DNA of 64,000 bases from Crossaster papposus (GCA_037893245.1 JBAIAA010000777.1:1-64000), one strand, 5' to 3'; positions 1 to 11,619 are shown, counted from the first letter of the stretch. Notes: generated from the letters alone by a model not told the origin. Translations and numbers: made by a program.

Positions 1-557
1 GATTATACTGTTCCCAAATCTATATTGCATAAGTCATACATTCATTGATAACAGCAACGTTTGGGGAACAGGGAGGAAATGGGTTTTTGGAGGGTTGTCG
101 TGTCTTAAATATGCCAGCATTTTATTGGGTGGCAGATTGCGGCGGTGCGTAGCACTAGCAGCAACCGTCCGTCGTGTGTACATCAGCCTGTCGGTAGCAG
201 GGCGAAGTCGAACGCGGCCCCAAGAGCACGCGCGTTGGCCGGTCACTCCATTGGGAGCTACTACTCCGGGTTGACACGGGGCCGGGTGCGCGGTGCTTGT
301 CCTGAGGGAAGGCGACGCCCGTTGCCGGTCCTTAAACTACGGAAAACATATTAACTACACTACCTGGCCTTGGACGTAGCGATCGCAGACCGCAGCGTAC
401 AAAGGGTGTCTTTAACAATACACATGTATTATGAAGAGTACGCTTCACGTTTTAGCTAACCTTTGTAGTGTAATTAGTGTAATTACCCTCGCCGAAATAA
501 AAATATGCCATGTGCGAGTAGAGCGACATTGGTTTCCTGTCCGTGCAGTTGGGGATG
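1..557. other. No gene recognised
   Basis: A GC-richer patch at about 130-345 gives short open frames on both strands, but none shows a recognisable motif, splice-site pairing or family resemblance. I see no RNA gene here. Confidence 0.4.
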
Positions 558-996
558 TTAAAGGTAGGATACACCATTGGTTATTGCTTGAATTATCATG
601 AATGGGTGGGATTGGGGGGTGGGGGGGGGGGGGGGGGGGTGGGGGGGCGGGGGGGGAGGGGTTGACAATGTTATAGTAAATATCGTTTACCTCACCTGTC
701 CAAAGTTTTACAATCATAGATGGCGAGAAAAGCATGAAAAACAGCGTTGTTGTCAACAAAAAAAACATAAGAATAATGCCCGACGCCGCGGCGTCGGGCA
801 ATTATTCCTTATGTTTTTTTGTTTTTTTCGAGATTTGATTTTATAAAATTTAATTTTTCTATAATTACAGGATATCTAGTGCAAAAAAATTGCTGGATGC
901 CTAGAATCATTATTTACTTTCAAATGAGTAAGATATTTCTTAATAATTTGGTAGTAAATATTTCCGATATCTGCCAATAGTGTATCCTACCTTTAA
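558..996. mobile_element. MITE of the GGTAGGATACACCATT family, copy 1
   Basis: Inverted ends TTAAAGGTAGGATACACCATT-like and AATAGTGTATCCTACCTTTAA-like bound about 440 bp with no coding capacity. The centre holds a GC palindrome (about 778-800, CCGACGCCGCGGCGTCGG core). The consensus GGATTTGGAGGGTT near the left end has grown here into a run of almost pure G (about 606-660). Other copies lie at 17675, 18591, 22413, 39028, 41453, 43217 and 63207. The family has no visible transposase, so it is presumably non-autonomous. Confidence 0.85.
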
Positions 997-1599
997 GGAA
1001 CATATTAACCACACTACGGGATTGGTAGCGGATGTGTCCGGTATTGGACCGATTACATGCGTGTTATGTTGTATAATTATTAATAATGAAAAATGGTTGG
1101 TCTTACCGTATCAATCAGAATGACCTACGCGGTTTCTGTATTGGGAAAATTTTTTAAAAAGAAAAATAAAAGGAGTGACAAGTGTGCTGTCAGGCACGTT
1201 TCTCCAGTTGGTTGACCATGAAGTTGGACCTTCCACTGACCCCGGCCGCTGTTGAAATTCCCTGACCCGCACATAAAACTGCCAGTGTGTAAACCACAAA
1301 GCCCCAATATGAAGAATAAGTTAAGACAGGATTAAGGTACCAACTTTTACGAGAGTGTGTTGGAAATGGTGGAGGACACAACGACAATTGAATAGATGTA
1401 TGAAAACTATCAATTTCATTTGTGTTCATGCTTAGAAAATTAATTTGTCAATTTTGTCCAAACGACGAGGCAGGTGGCAGGCTGGTAATTGTTTTTTTTG
1501 TTGTATAATTATCCCCAATTGAATACTGAATTATAAATAATAATGGTAGACTTTTATGTTTGGCCTTTTTATCGACACCCCCCCCCCCCCCCCCCACCC
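997..1599. other. No gene recognised
   Basis: AT-rich sequence ending in a poly-C run (about 1576-1596) that borders the dispersed repeat that follows. No supported exon. Confidence 0.4.
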
Positions 1600-2285
1600 T
1601 TCCCCTTGACATTATCTGTCAACTGACTGCACTTAAAGTTGTAGCATTTGTCAGTTGTAATTTGTATCGTTTAAAGCAGTAACAGTTCTCCAAATCGAAC
1701 TGACCTGACAAATGTTTAGCTCTGCGAATGCTGTATATATTCCAAGAAAATTACATTTAATAGGATTTCGACAGTGTAACCAACTACTTACGAAATTTTC
1801 CAAATATGCGACTCTCGGAGACGCATCTTGTGGACTTCTTTTGATTATTTCTTTAAAATGACAGCATATCGGAAGGAATAATTTCACAGGGGTCTTTAAT
1901 TCTTGACATCATGTAAGCTGATAAACAATAATTTGTGTTGGTTACTTTTGGGATAGTTGAAAACAGTATATACGTTCCCCTTATTAGATGCGACGATTGA
2001 TGGTTACGCGTAGGTGAACGAGTAACGAACACAAAGAAGCTCTTAAATCATTCATTCTCGGCCACTGTGCGCTTCAGTGAATAGAACAATTATGGAGCAG
2101 CAAATTTTGTCCATCCATTGCAAAAAAAACAAACCCAACAACAACCAATTGCAAACTTGAGGCAAATACAGGTATAGCTCGGTTTCTTGTATGTATTCCT
2201 AGAAATAATGATAATGTCGAAGCTATCCGCTGGTTTCCAATCGACTCTAATTGGAATAATGAATGGAAACCTGTTCATACCATTT
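1600..2285. repeat. Dispersed ~650-bp repeat R1, copy 1
   Basis: Shares long blocks with 10300-10925 and, in part, 39446-39745. Shared landmarks in order are a poly-C start, CTTGACATT, GCTGTATATATTCCAAGAAAA, CGGAGACGCATCTT, GGTTACGCGTAGGTGAACG and ATTCCTAGAAATA. Copies are clearly diverged. No terminal inverted repeats or ORFs are evident, so the class is unknown. Confidence 0.75.
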
Positions 2286-2846
2286 CAATCATAATAAGAA
2301 CCTGACAGTGTACTAACATTAATGAAATTCGGGTCAGTCCTTAAATAAGATGGGTCCCAAAGTGTGACATTTGTGTGTGTTGCGGTTATACCTGGCCGAT
2401 TGAATTTCTCCTCCAAGTGTCACTGAAATTAACCTCCAACTTTAACTTAATGAACTTGTTTTGCAGGTATACTTTGTTTTATGTAATCGCTCTAGGTGAT
2501 TTTACTATTAAAAGGCATCAAAGAATGTGCCCTGAATTCAGTGGCGGCACCAGACTCCGGGGAAATTTAGATTCTAGATGCCCTGTGGTTCAATCCGAGG
2601 CATTTCCTGGCCACTTTCCCCTGCCTTTTTGAGCTGAAAATGCATGGAAACGTTTTCGACGCTGCAACCACGCCGCTATGTTTTTGTTGTATACAAAGAT
2701 CCAACAACCATTATAATAAACAGTGGAGACGAAGATCACTTATTACCAAGATACTCGGCACGGGTGGACTATCAAACAAGAACTATCCAATCAGAGCACG
2801 AAGCTCATCAGCGTTTCCCAGCGCCGCGCCCAGCGCCTACCTAGCC
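2286..2846. other. Sequence upstream of the F5/8C gene
   Basis: No coding signal that I trust. Sequence becomes GC-richer near 2810-2840, just ahead of the proposed promoter. Confidence 0.35.
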
Positions 2847-2853
2847 TATATAG
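2847..2853 (+). promoter_or_regulatory. Putative TATA box of the F5/8C gene
   Basis: TATATAG lies about 105 bp upstream of the start codon at 2957, so transcription would start near 2875-2885 and leave a 5' UTR of about 75-80 bases. The spacing is plausible but there is no transcript evidence. Confidence 0.4.
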
Positions 2854-2956
2854 TCGATGGTCCGCTGTATGTAGCTCTTCAGAGGCGATTAGGCGTAATT
2901 TTTGAAGGCCGTATGATTATTTCATCAACGGATTTTCGATCGTGACATCGACGAGA

Positions 2957-5900
2957 ATGGCTGGAGTAGTAGTTTGGGTTGTGCTGCGGATATCGGCATT
3001 GGCAGGTGGCTTCAATTGTTCATAACGCACCAAATTCCGCTTTTAAATTATAGTGATTGAGTCAATTAATGTTTGTTCAGGAATTGAACGCTGTGTACGT
3101 TTTAAAATATACTGGACCTATTTTCATAACATACCAACACCGCCTCGGGTCATTAGTCCTGGCTCATGAGCCGTTTTTTGCATAAATTTTAGACTCTATA
3201 CAATACGGACCCTTTAGTATATATTGCGCATGCTTTATTAGTGATGATCATAATTTTAGGCAAGGAATGAACCCCTCGTTAAAAATATGTGATAGCATTG
3301 CAGCAATGGCAGTTTTTTAATTGTTATCATCGTTTTTATTTTGTTTAATGGCCAATAATGCTTGTTACCACCTAATTAATCCGGTAACAAACATATTGGC
3401 GGCCATTTTGAGAAAAACAACGACAACACCCCCAAATTAGTTACCACCGCTCATTCTGCAATGCTATCACACATTTTCCAGCTCTAGGTGTGCATACCTT
3501 GCCAAAAATCGTTATGAGAATTACTCTTCTCGGTCATTCGATAACGGTGGCATAATTGTTAATATAATTTTATAAATATATTTCTTTGCATTTTTACGCA
3601 AGTGCTGGCAACATGTCATCAAATATGTTTCATTGGTTCGGAGTACAACCCACAGTCTGGTACCCCACCCCGTTGGTTCCTACCGTACAAAGATCCGTGC
3701 GAATGCACCGCTGTGCGTCTGGGCGGGATGCGCATCCCTGCTTCGTTATACCAGCAAGAGGCGCCCTACTACCTGGACGAGCTTTTCCTCAGCGAGGACT
3801 CCGACGACATTCAAGCTTACTTCAACTGTACCCCTGCGACCACGGCAAGCCTGGCGACCACGGCAAGCCCGGCGACCACGGCAAGCCCGGCGACCCCGGC
3901 GACCAAGGCGAGCCCGGCGACCACGGCGAGCCCGGCGACCACGGCGATCCCGGCGACCACGGCGAGCCCGGCGACCACGGCGAGCCCGGCGACCACGGCG
4001 AGCCCGACAACCACGGCGAGCCCGGCGACCACGGCGAGCCCGGCGACCAAGGCGAGCCCGGCGACCACGGCGAGCCCGGCGACCACGGCGATCCCGGCGA
4101 CCACGGCGAGCCCGGCAAGCCCGGCGACCCCGGCGACCACGGCGAGCCCGGCGACCACGGCGAGCCCGGCGACCACGGCGAGCTCGGAGACCACGGCGAT
4201 CCCGGCGACCACGGCGAGTCAGGCGATCAGTAAGATGTTATCTAATACAATTTAATAAAAAAAAACTACTATTCTTTTGTTGGACAAACTACAACATTAT
4301 GACGTTTCAGGCTCGAGTACATGTTGTCATGATACTCACGCGTTCCGTTGCATGCGCAGATCTAGCTTTGAGCATGGGGTAGGGTAGGGTAGGGTGTGGT
4401 GGGGAGTAGGGTGGAGTGGGAGAGGGGGGAGGGGAGACGGGGTACCGAAGACACCCTCTATTAGGAGAGTTCTGGACATCCCCCGACAGTTTTGAAATCT
4501 GCAATGCTTTATCAGCCTATGGCACTTTGATAATATAACAATTTAGGAGCCAATTTTTAAGACCGTTGTGGTGAGGTGAGAGTGGGGTGGGGGGGGGGGG
4601 GGGGGACGAATTTACATTTATACACCGATATGGTTTTATTTTCTCTCTTGACAGCAGCAGCTGTGTGTCCGAGTCCAGAGGCTCTTGGAATGGAGAGTAA
4701 CGCAATCACCGACGATCAGATCAGTGCGTCCAGTAGTTCGAGCTGGGGTCTTGCCTGGAAGGGACGACTCAACCTTGGCGGTGTTTGGGCACCAAGCAGG
4801 TATGTATCAAAGGGAACTGTAGTTAACCGTCGCTTATTAACACCCATCACTAAACGGAGTCGCCAATGATGTACGCACACAATTCCGAGATTTTAGACCC
4901 CCGTACTGCCTAAGCATGGCAAACGCGTACACCCACATTTCTGTTTTACTTTTCAGACTACCCTATTTTAGTATTATTTTATTGATGTAGTATAGGTTGT
5001 CCCAGCTATTTATATAAAAAAAAAATCATTCAAATTTTCCATCTCTGGCACATTAAATTTCGTCTGAAAAAAAATAGCAAATGAAATTATTTTCTTTTTC
5101 ACGGAGGAAAGTTAAACTAGCACTGACAGTAAACCTAGAAAAACCAACTACCGGTAACATTAATATAAAGTGTATTGAAACTTGAAAAATCAAAAGTCTT
5201 GAAGAGGTTTTAGTAGTTTAATCGTTCTAATTTTTTCACAATTCCTCTCTTGATCAACGCGGTTTTTTGCGGAGCGTGTTTACGTCATTGTTCTTATCTC
5301 CCTTAACTCTTGATGCACAGTAACGAGAATTCCTGGATCCAGGTGAACCTGATAGAAAGTACAGTGGTGTCTGGTGTCATCACACAAGGCGCGTGGTACA
5401 ATGACTACCCTAGATGGGTAAAGAAGTACAAGGTGTCCTATCAGACAGATGCCACAACTGCACTTACACACGTGACTAATGCAAACGGAAACGTCGAGGT
5501 AACGTTCTTTTTATTTTGCTGCCTTGACCCGCAACATTTTGCCTTTTATTGTTATCAGAACAGTTCCCGCATTTATCAAGTTTTACCATTGGATAATAAA
5601 CTACCAAGAATATTACTTTAAATTTACTTTAAAGTAAACAAAAGAAATTGGCAAGGCGGGACTCGAACCTGCTGCGACGGAATACCGAACCGGCGCTCTA
5701 CCAACTTAGCTATTTTGCCCTATGTTTGCGGTCTCCCGAATTGTAAGTATCTTTGTTTGAGGTGCTAGTCGGAAGTCAGTAACACCAGAATGCCGTGCGT
5801 AGCACCTTCGAACCATTCGGGAGGCTGCCAACAAAATTCGTCTTATATCAATCAATTTCAAAATTTATGCTAACTAAATTAGTCTAGTGTGTGAGTGAGT

Positions 5901-6650
5901 CAAGCACACATCAGACTAATTCAGTTAACATTAAGTTTGAAATTGATTTGTTTCAAACAATTTGATCTCTGAATGCTGCCCTTCTGCAACAGCTTAGATA
6001 AATTCGATCTAGAATGACCAAAAATTGAAATTGAACTTTTGAATTTTATTCAAATTCACGAACTATCACATTCCATTTCGTCCAAGGACAAATTCAACAC
6101 GCTTTTAATTCACCAAATCCATTTAGTAATTTACCATTGAATTAGGTCACTCCAAAGTTAGGTCACTCCATCTAAAAAATGGCTTCAGATTATTGCTCAT
6201 TACAGATCAAATTTGTTTAAGCTGTTGCTTAGACGATTTTGATTTGTAATGACGAATATTTTCGGCATGGTGTCAACAAAGGGTGACCAAACGTTGACAT
6301 TGATTGATAAATGACTGCATTGGTTTTGTTAAAGCGTGTGATTTGTTTTTCTGGGACGAAATGTGAAATTTGGTGAATTTGAATCTAAAATGTTTTAAAA
6401 TAGCGGGGAAAACCTATAATTTTGGGGAATTACCTCCCCTCTTCCAAGATTGTCCCGATAATAAAAAAAATAATAAAACGTATAATCTTTGCTTTTGTTG
6501 CAGGAGTTCAATGGTAACACTGATGCCATCACTGCTGTCATTAACATGTTTGATGAAATCGTGCTCGCGACTGTAGTGCGTATTGAGCCTACTGATTGGC
6601 ATAATTATGTTCGTCTGCAATTCGAGTTGCTTGGATGTCGCCCTACTTAA
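2957..6650 (+). CDS. Secreted mucin-like protein with C-terminal F5/8 type C (discoidin) domain
   Basis: Exons: 2957-3005, 3603-4229, 4655-4799, 5321-5498, 6504-6650. Every junction is GT-AG, the phases agree, and the total of 1146 nt encodes 381 aa. Residues 1-20 form a hydrophobic signal peptide (MAGVVVWVVLRISALA, then VLATC). Residues ~20-95 hold a Cys-containing segment (CHQIC, DPCECTAVRLGG) and an acidic patch (DELFLSEDSDDIQ). Residues ~95-225 are Thr/Ala/Ser/Pro repeats, a likely O-glycosylated stalk. The rest is one F5/8C domain: VCPSPEALGMES and ITDDQISASS, then SWIQVNLIESTVVSGVITQG, FNGNTD, and LLGCRPT at the stop. The first and last Cys are the usual domain disulfide. Such domains bind carbohydrate or phospholipid outside the cell. 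An adhesive or recognition role is inferred. The exon-2 repeat also reads as collagen in another frame, but only the mucin frame fits the splice phases. Confidence 0.88.
3281..3479. mobile_element. Small MITE in intron 1 of the F5/8C gene
   Basis: Ends AAAATATGTGATAGCATTGC and the inverse of GCAATGCTATCACACATTTT flank about 150 bp of non-coding AT-rich sequence. Foldback geometry and size fit a MITE; target duplication is not clear. Confidence 0.65.
3836..4219 (+). repeat. Codon-periodic tandem repeat inside exon 2
   Basis: About 380 bp built from variants of the 9-bp unit GGCGACCAC and GGCGAGCCC. The unit length is a multiple of three and the array contains no stop in any of the six frames. 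In the gene's frame it reads ATTASPATTASP; in a second forward frame GDHGEPGDHGEP, a perfect Gly-X-Y; in the third it is Arg-rich. Its GC content is far above the flanks, which suggests recent expansion. Confidence 0.95.
4374..4440 (+). repeat. G-rich tract in intron 2
   Basis: GGGTAGGGTAGGGTAGGGTG followed by further GGG runs gives many four-run combinations compatible with G-quadruplex formation on the sense strand. A second pure G run sits at about 4589-4605 in the same intron, 50 bp before the exon-3 acceptor. Confidence 0.7.
5649..5720 (-). repeat. tRNA-derived repeat, copy 1 (degenerate)
   Basis: Read on the minus strand it begins GGGCAAAATAGCT, has GTTGGTAGAGCG (A-box region) and GGTTCGAGTCC (B box), and ends CTTGCCA. 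The anticodon arm is spoiled. The flank AAAGTAAACAAAGAAATTGG is shared with the copies at 26384 and 53160, so this is a repeat unit rather than an isolated tRNA gene. It lies in intron 4 of the F5/8C gene. Confidence 0.7.
5846..5948. repeat. Foldback repeat in intron 4 of the F5/8C gene
   Basis: Two imperfect arms of about 45 bp (CAATTTCAAAATTTATGCTA and its inverted partner) surround a short loop. Probably the end-to-end remnant of a MITE. Confidence 0.6.
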
Positions 6651-6773
6651 TTTGGCTAAATAGATGATATTCTGAAACTGAGTACTAATTGCACATTGCA
6701 TTCAGATGAGGTTTTTACTAAAATTCATTACCAAACTATCCAGAATAACCGCTATAGACTCTACGCGTTAGGA

Positions 6774-7145
6774 AGGAGCCGGAGGGCAATTTTGTATATC
6801 ACCTAGAAAAAGTTAACAAGGGTAAACATCCTGTGCGTTCATCGTGGCTAAAAAACAAAACAAAAAACACCTTTGAAATACACTTTTAAAAAGGTCCCGG
6901 GTTAGATTTGATCCGGATCAGGGTACCATATGGGCCTGACACTTTTCTCTGGTGAAATGACACTTTTCTGGGTCAAAATGACCCCTAAAAGGAGCCAACA
7001 AAGAGTCATTCTGACTCGGAAGAGTGTTAGTCCCCTGGTCCGGGTCAAATCTGACGGGAGACTTTTTGCTTTTCAGCCACGATAAACGCACAGGATGTTT
7101 ACCTTTGTTTGTCCAGGCGATACAAAACATTGCCTACTGGCTCCG
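6774..7145. mobile_element. Foldback MITE, ~370 bp
   Basis: Long inverted arms of about 120-150 bp. The left arm carries GGTAAACATCCTGTGCGTT and the right arm its inverse AACGCACAGGATGTTTACC; the outer ends are GGAGCC and GGCTCC. There is no ORF. It lies about 120 bp downstream of the F5/8C stop codon and may overlap the 3' UTR. Confidence 0.8.
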
Positions 7146-8232
7146 CCCTATAACGCGCAGATTTATTTCTGGCTAATTTGGTAATGGACTTGTAGGCCTC
7201 ATTTTAATGCAAATAGGCAAGCACTCAGTTTCAGAATAACATCGATTTTCCCTTCAAATTTTAATGCTGTTCGAGCGGATAATAATTTAGATAATTATTT
7301 TGTTGAAATTGCATGACGCAAGAGATTTGTTTGGTCGGAATTAGACGACAAAATCGAACAATAATTATGTAGACCAGCACTGAAGTTTGCGCGAAACCAA
7401 ACGATGCAGTTCTTAAGTATTAGACGCTTATTTGACGAAATTTAACAAATTGTGGCACTATGACTAAAACTAAAAAATACTATTTCGTGCGGTGAAAACT
7501 ATTGCCCTTAAACATGGTTTCGTTGTGTGCTCATAATTTATAGCTTGTGAGAAAATAAACATATTTATGTATTAATTTTGAAAACTTTAGTTTCCGTACA
7601 AGACGTTTAAACGATTATGAGCGTCGGTCTAGATCATTTGTGAGTAATGGTTACTTTAAAACCATTTTATTTTAAAATGTTATCGTCTTACTCAGTGGTT
7701 CAATATCATCCTTGTTTATTTAAATACATATTATGTAAAAACTTGCACCGCGTAAACAAATCATATTTATCTTGAACATTTTTTTCTGCACGTCTAGAAC
7801 AGTTCATCTTAAATTGATGCACAGATATTAATAGTTGTGGCACTTAATATGATTAAATTGAGCACGTTTTAGCACGTTCTAATTACAAGAGCAATGTACT
7901 CTAATTTAAAAAATTTGTTTGACAAAAACGTTAATTTTTGTAGAAGTCCAAATACTAAACGTGTTGAGTATGAGAACATATTTTTCGGAGTAACGGCTAC
8001 GCTTACCTTACTGTCCACAGCATAATTATAGCTCATTCTTTCGACAAATTAACTCACCATTAATTCGACAAATTAACTCACCATTAATTAAAGAAAACTG
8101 CCGAAAAAAGGCTAACAGAAAGTAATGAAGTTCATAACCTCATTTTTTAGATTGCCGTTGTTATGCACCGCGCGTAGAATAGTTACGAAAGAGAAGAAAA
8201 TGTTACAGTTTTATGAGACAACGTTCATTATG

Positions 8233-8535
8233 CAATGGACCTTATTCACGAGGAAGCCATTTTGGTTGTGTTCCCTGTGTGCGTTTTATGAATTGTGAAC
8301 TGTTGAATGGGATGGTGCCAGACTATTTTTGCATTTTAGCCTCACTTTCAATATTTTTTTAAAATATGGCATAAAACAAAAAGGTAAATGTTTAATACAA
8401 AACTAAATATTCATCTGAGAAGACTGGTATTTATTGGTAATTAACTTTAGGTCATTTATATCCCCAAGTTAGAAACAAGAAATTGTTGCCCTTACTTTAA
8501 ATTCAATATGGCCGACTCGTGAATAAAGCCCATAC
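8233..8535. mobile_element. MITE-like element with diverged inverted ends
   Basis: GGACCTTATTCACGAGGAAG at the left is matched in inverse by GACTCGTGAATAAAGCCC at the right, about 300 bp apart. No ORF. Confidence 0.5.
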
Positions 8536-9061
8536 TATAGACATTCAAAAAATCGAATATTTATGTCTTGCTCATTATTCATATAAAACATGTAGATAGA
8601 GATGACACTAATAATGTGTCTACATATTAGAAGTTAATAAAATTGGTTAGCAATGTGGAATACAAAGTCGTAAATTTGTGGAATTCCTGGCATTGAGAGT
8701 TGTAAGGAAGACTTTGTTTTAAAGGTGGTATATGCCACCTGATATTTCTATCAATGTACTTTTTTGCATGCCTGACTACGCATCCTTGGCAACAAACGTA
8801 GAGGAATTTTACGTCACTACTCCAACGCGAGTTGAAATAATAGTCTGAACAAATCGCATTCTGTTTGTCCCATACCCCGGGGAGTAAACGCACCCATAAG
8901 CACTTAATTGTTTTTAAGGAATACAGTGATCCAGTAAATGTCCGACACAATTCTGAAGCAACAGACAAGAAATGCTAGCCGTCAGCAACAGATTTGATGA
9001 TACAAGTATAAAATTGTGCACACCGTGATTCAGCTTATGTAATGAGAAAGATATTTGGATA

Positions 9062-9198
9062 TAGGGCCATCGCAGATTTGTCCTTCAAAAGAATATAGGT
9101 AGAATAACAAGGAATTTTTTAACTTTTAAAAAGTGGCTTGTTTTTCTACCTCATGAGACATTTCTTCAAAGAACAAATCTGCGATGGCCCTGTAGCTA
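9062..9198. mobile_element. Short MITE with ~26-bp inverted ends
   Basis: TAGGGCCATCGCAGATTTGT and its inverse ACAAATCTGCGATGGCCCTG bound about 137 bp. A half copy of the same end is present at about 23124-23152. Confidence 0.75.
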
Positions 9199-9487
9199 AA
9201 TATTTGTCTTATGTCGTACTCTGACGGTGCATGTGCCACATGTTATGCTTGTATCGTCAAAGGCGCAATCACATCACCTATCTGCCGTACTAAACAGGCG
9301 AGTTGGTCTCTCCAATATACCCTGGTTCTTTCCAAAATCTGGTCTCTCCAATAACCTTAACCCGTTCGCCGTTGTTGCGCGCAGCTAGCTCTGCCAAGAC
9401 GAGGTGATGTAGTGTTTTGTACCTGGGAACATACGCTCATTTTCCATCAAAGGATTTTCGATCATTGCAGCGCAGCCGGGAGCGAGA

Positions 9488-9533
9488 ATGAACGGAACAA
9501 TAACTTGGATTCTGATGACATCAGCAATGACGG
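9488..9533 (+). pseudogene. Orphan signal-peptide exon, paralogue of F5/8C gene exon 1
   Basis: ATG at 9488 opens MNGTITWILMTSAMT followed by a G|GTACGT donor in phase 1. Length, hydrophobicity, phase and donor position match exon 1 at 2957-3005 (MAGVVVWVVLRISALA, also phase 1), and the upstream bases are similar. I find no partner exons (no Cys domain, repeat or F5/8C exon) between here and the oppositely oriented hydrolase gene at 12935. It is probably the remnant of a tandem gene duplication. It could still be an active first exon of a gene whose other exons I fail to recognise. Confidence 0.55.
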
Positions 9534-10299
9534 GTACGTTTAAGTTTTCAACATTAAATGATTTTGGTGTAATTTTTGTTAATGGATTTGGGGGTTCTAA
9601 TTAGTATAAGTTACAGCAAATGTTGTTAGATTGAGTTGTTTTGGGTTCGTATTTTTTATTATATGCTGAAATAGTCAAGAAAACTAATCATATTCTTTGG
9701 GTCAGGTTCATGGCCCCACTTAATACGAAATTGAGAAATGTATATACGTTGGGGAATTGTAAGGTTAAATAATCAGTAATTTGTACCCCTTTACAAATTA
9801 CAGGCATATTATCAATTGCAAAAAAAAAATGCGGAATAACTAATCAATAAAAAGTAGAAGCAGTATTTGTAAAAAAAGGTGTTTTTTTCTCAACGCTGAC
9901 CGGAAGTCCAGCGCCGTTGGAAATTGATATAAAAATACCACTTAATTTGAAAATTTAAGCACACCGAAGCAATGATTTTACAGGATGCTTTAGACCGTCA
10001 TTGCTCAACAGTCCAGTAAAGTATTTTGTGATAATTTGGTAATTAATAATAATTATTAATTAATAATTTAGTAATGTTTGCAATTTACTAAATCCAAATC
10101 AGTATTAAACACACTGCATTGTGAATTGTCTTTCTGGGGAGAGATGATTTTTTTACCGTCACTATTATGTTGTGGGGCCAGTTTTATTTAACTCGCCCAT
10201 TGTCGCCAAGGTAAAAGTATGGGAGACCCCTTTCTTTCGTGCACTTTTTACCTCCAGGTTTTGTTTTGGGCCATCAAGCCTGTTTACCCCCTCCCCACC
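9534..10299. other. No gene recognised
   Basis: AT-rich, no supported exon. Ends in a poly-C run (about 10290-10311) bordering repeat R1. Confidence 0.4.
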
Positions 10300-10925
10300 C
10301 CCCCCCCCCCTTCCCCCCTCTTGACATTTATCCGCCAATGATAACACTTAAAGTAGTAGTATTTGTCAGTTGTGAATTTGTACTGTTTGAAGCAGCAACG
10401 ATTCTCAAAATGTAACTGACCTGACGAGGTTTTAGCTCTGCGAATGCTGTATATATTCCAAGAAAATAACATTATATAATAATATTTTGGTTTGTAACCA
10501 ACTACTTATGGAATTTTCCAAAAATGCATCTCGGAGACGCATCTTTGGAATTCTTTTGTTATTTCTTCAAAATGAAAGCATACAGAAGAAATAATTAAAA
10601 TCTTTACGTCCAGTAAGCTATGAATTTAGTTGGTTACTTTTTGAATAGTTGCACAAATTTAATATTTACGTTCCCTTTATACGATGCGATGATTGAGGGT
10701 TACGCGTAGGTGAACGTGTAACGAATACAAAGAGCTCTTAAATCATTCATTCTCGGCACTGCGCTTCAGCGAATATGACAATTATATGGAGCAGAAAAAT
10801 TGTTCCTTTCCATCCATTGCCAAAAAAACCCCCAACCAATTAGCAAACTGGAGGCAGACTAGTGAAGCAAGTATAGCTCTGTTCCTTTGTATTTATTCCT
10901 AGAAATACCGCATTATTATAAATCA
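10300..10925. repeat. Dispersed repeat R1, copy 2
   Basis: Same order of landmarks as 1600-2285, beginning at a poly-C run in the same position. It lies on the other side of the duplicated exon compared with copy 1, so it does not simply reflect a segmental duplication of the F5/8C locus. Confidence 0.75.
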
Positions 10926-11045
10926 TACCTGTCACGAGAGATCACGATCACTTCAACATGCTTCAACTATACCAAGGTTTTCCCCTCTTTGTTTGTAGTT
11001 TTGCATGTTTTCCCCCTTTGATTATCTCATTAATCACCCTCGACC

Positions 11046-11236
11046 AGGGATGTAGTCGAGTCCGTCACAAGTCCCTGCAAGTCAATCACAAGTCCTCCAG
11101 TTCAAATTCAAATCACAAGCTATTCAAATGAGCTTTGACAAAGGCATTCCTTTGTCATTGTTCATCTAGTTACTGGTGACTGCCCTAATGAAGGGACTTG
11201 TGAACGGACTTGCAGAGACTCGACTACAACCCTGCC
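11046..11236. mobile_element. Foldback MITE, ~190 bp
   Basis: CAGGGATGTAGTCGAGTCC at the left and the inverse GACTCGACTACAACCCTG at the right, with further internal GACTTG/CAAGTC symmetry. No ORF. Confidence 0.7.
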
Positions 11237-11619
11237 CTCGACTCTTTTGGTTTCCCTCCTTTTTCTCCTTACACCCTTTATTATATATGTAATACTGTTT
11301 TTTTTATATCAATTTTGAACTCGCTACAATTTTTGGACATATTGCAGTTATTTTAGTTTAAAAGATACACGTTTCTTTTGATGTTGAACTGTTGAAGCAA
11401 CATATATGAAGCAATATATGGGACGGAGAGAAGCACTACATAGGACGGAGAGAATACATTGTGGCATTCTATTTTTGTTTTGTTACTTAATTAGGTGTCC
11501 ATGGTTTAATACACAAGTTACATTTATCAATATATACATCAAAGTCTGCTACAAATATGTCCAATACTTTACATCATATTTATATTACAGCAGCTAAATG
11601 GCAAGCTGTCTATCAAAAC

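Larger units (their letters stand above)
7146..9487. other. Intergenic stretch with small repeats
   Basis: No gene is supported. It contains a 24-bp direct duplication (about 8041-8090, CGACAAATTAACTCACCATT twice) and two MITE-like foldbacks listed separately. Just upstream of 9488, the words CATCAA.GGATTTTCGATC resemble the sequence before the first F5/8C exon. Confidence 0.4.

Noticed and set aside
3817-4212. Long antisense open frames (AVVAGLAVVAGL and PGSPWSPGSPW repeats)
   Set aside because: They are the complement of a stop-free 9-bp repeat; no start, splice or domain evidence.
3586-4233. Collagen reading frame (Gly-X-Y) as the gene product
   Set aside because: It cannot be joined in phase to exon 1 or to the F5/8C exon, and it meets a TAA at the exon-2 donor; the Thr/Ala/Ser/Pro frame fits every junction.
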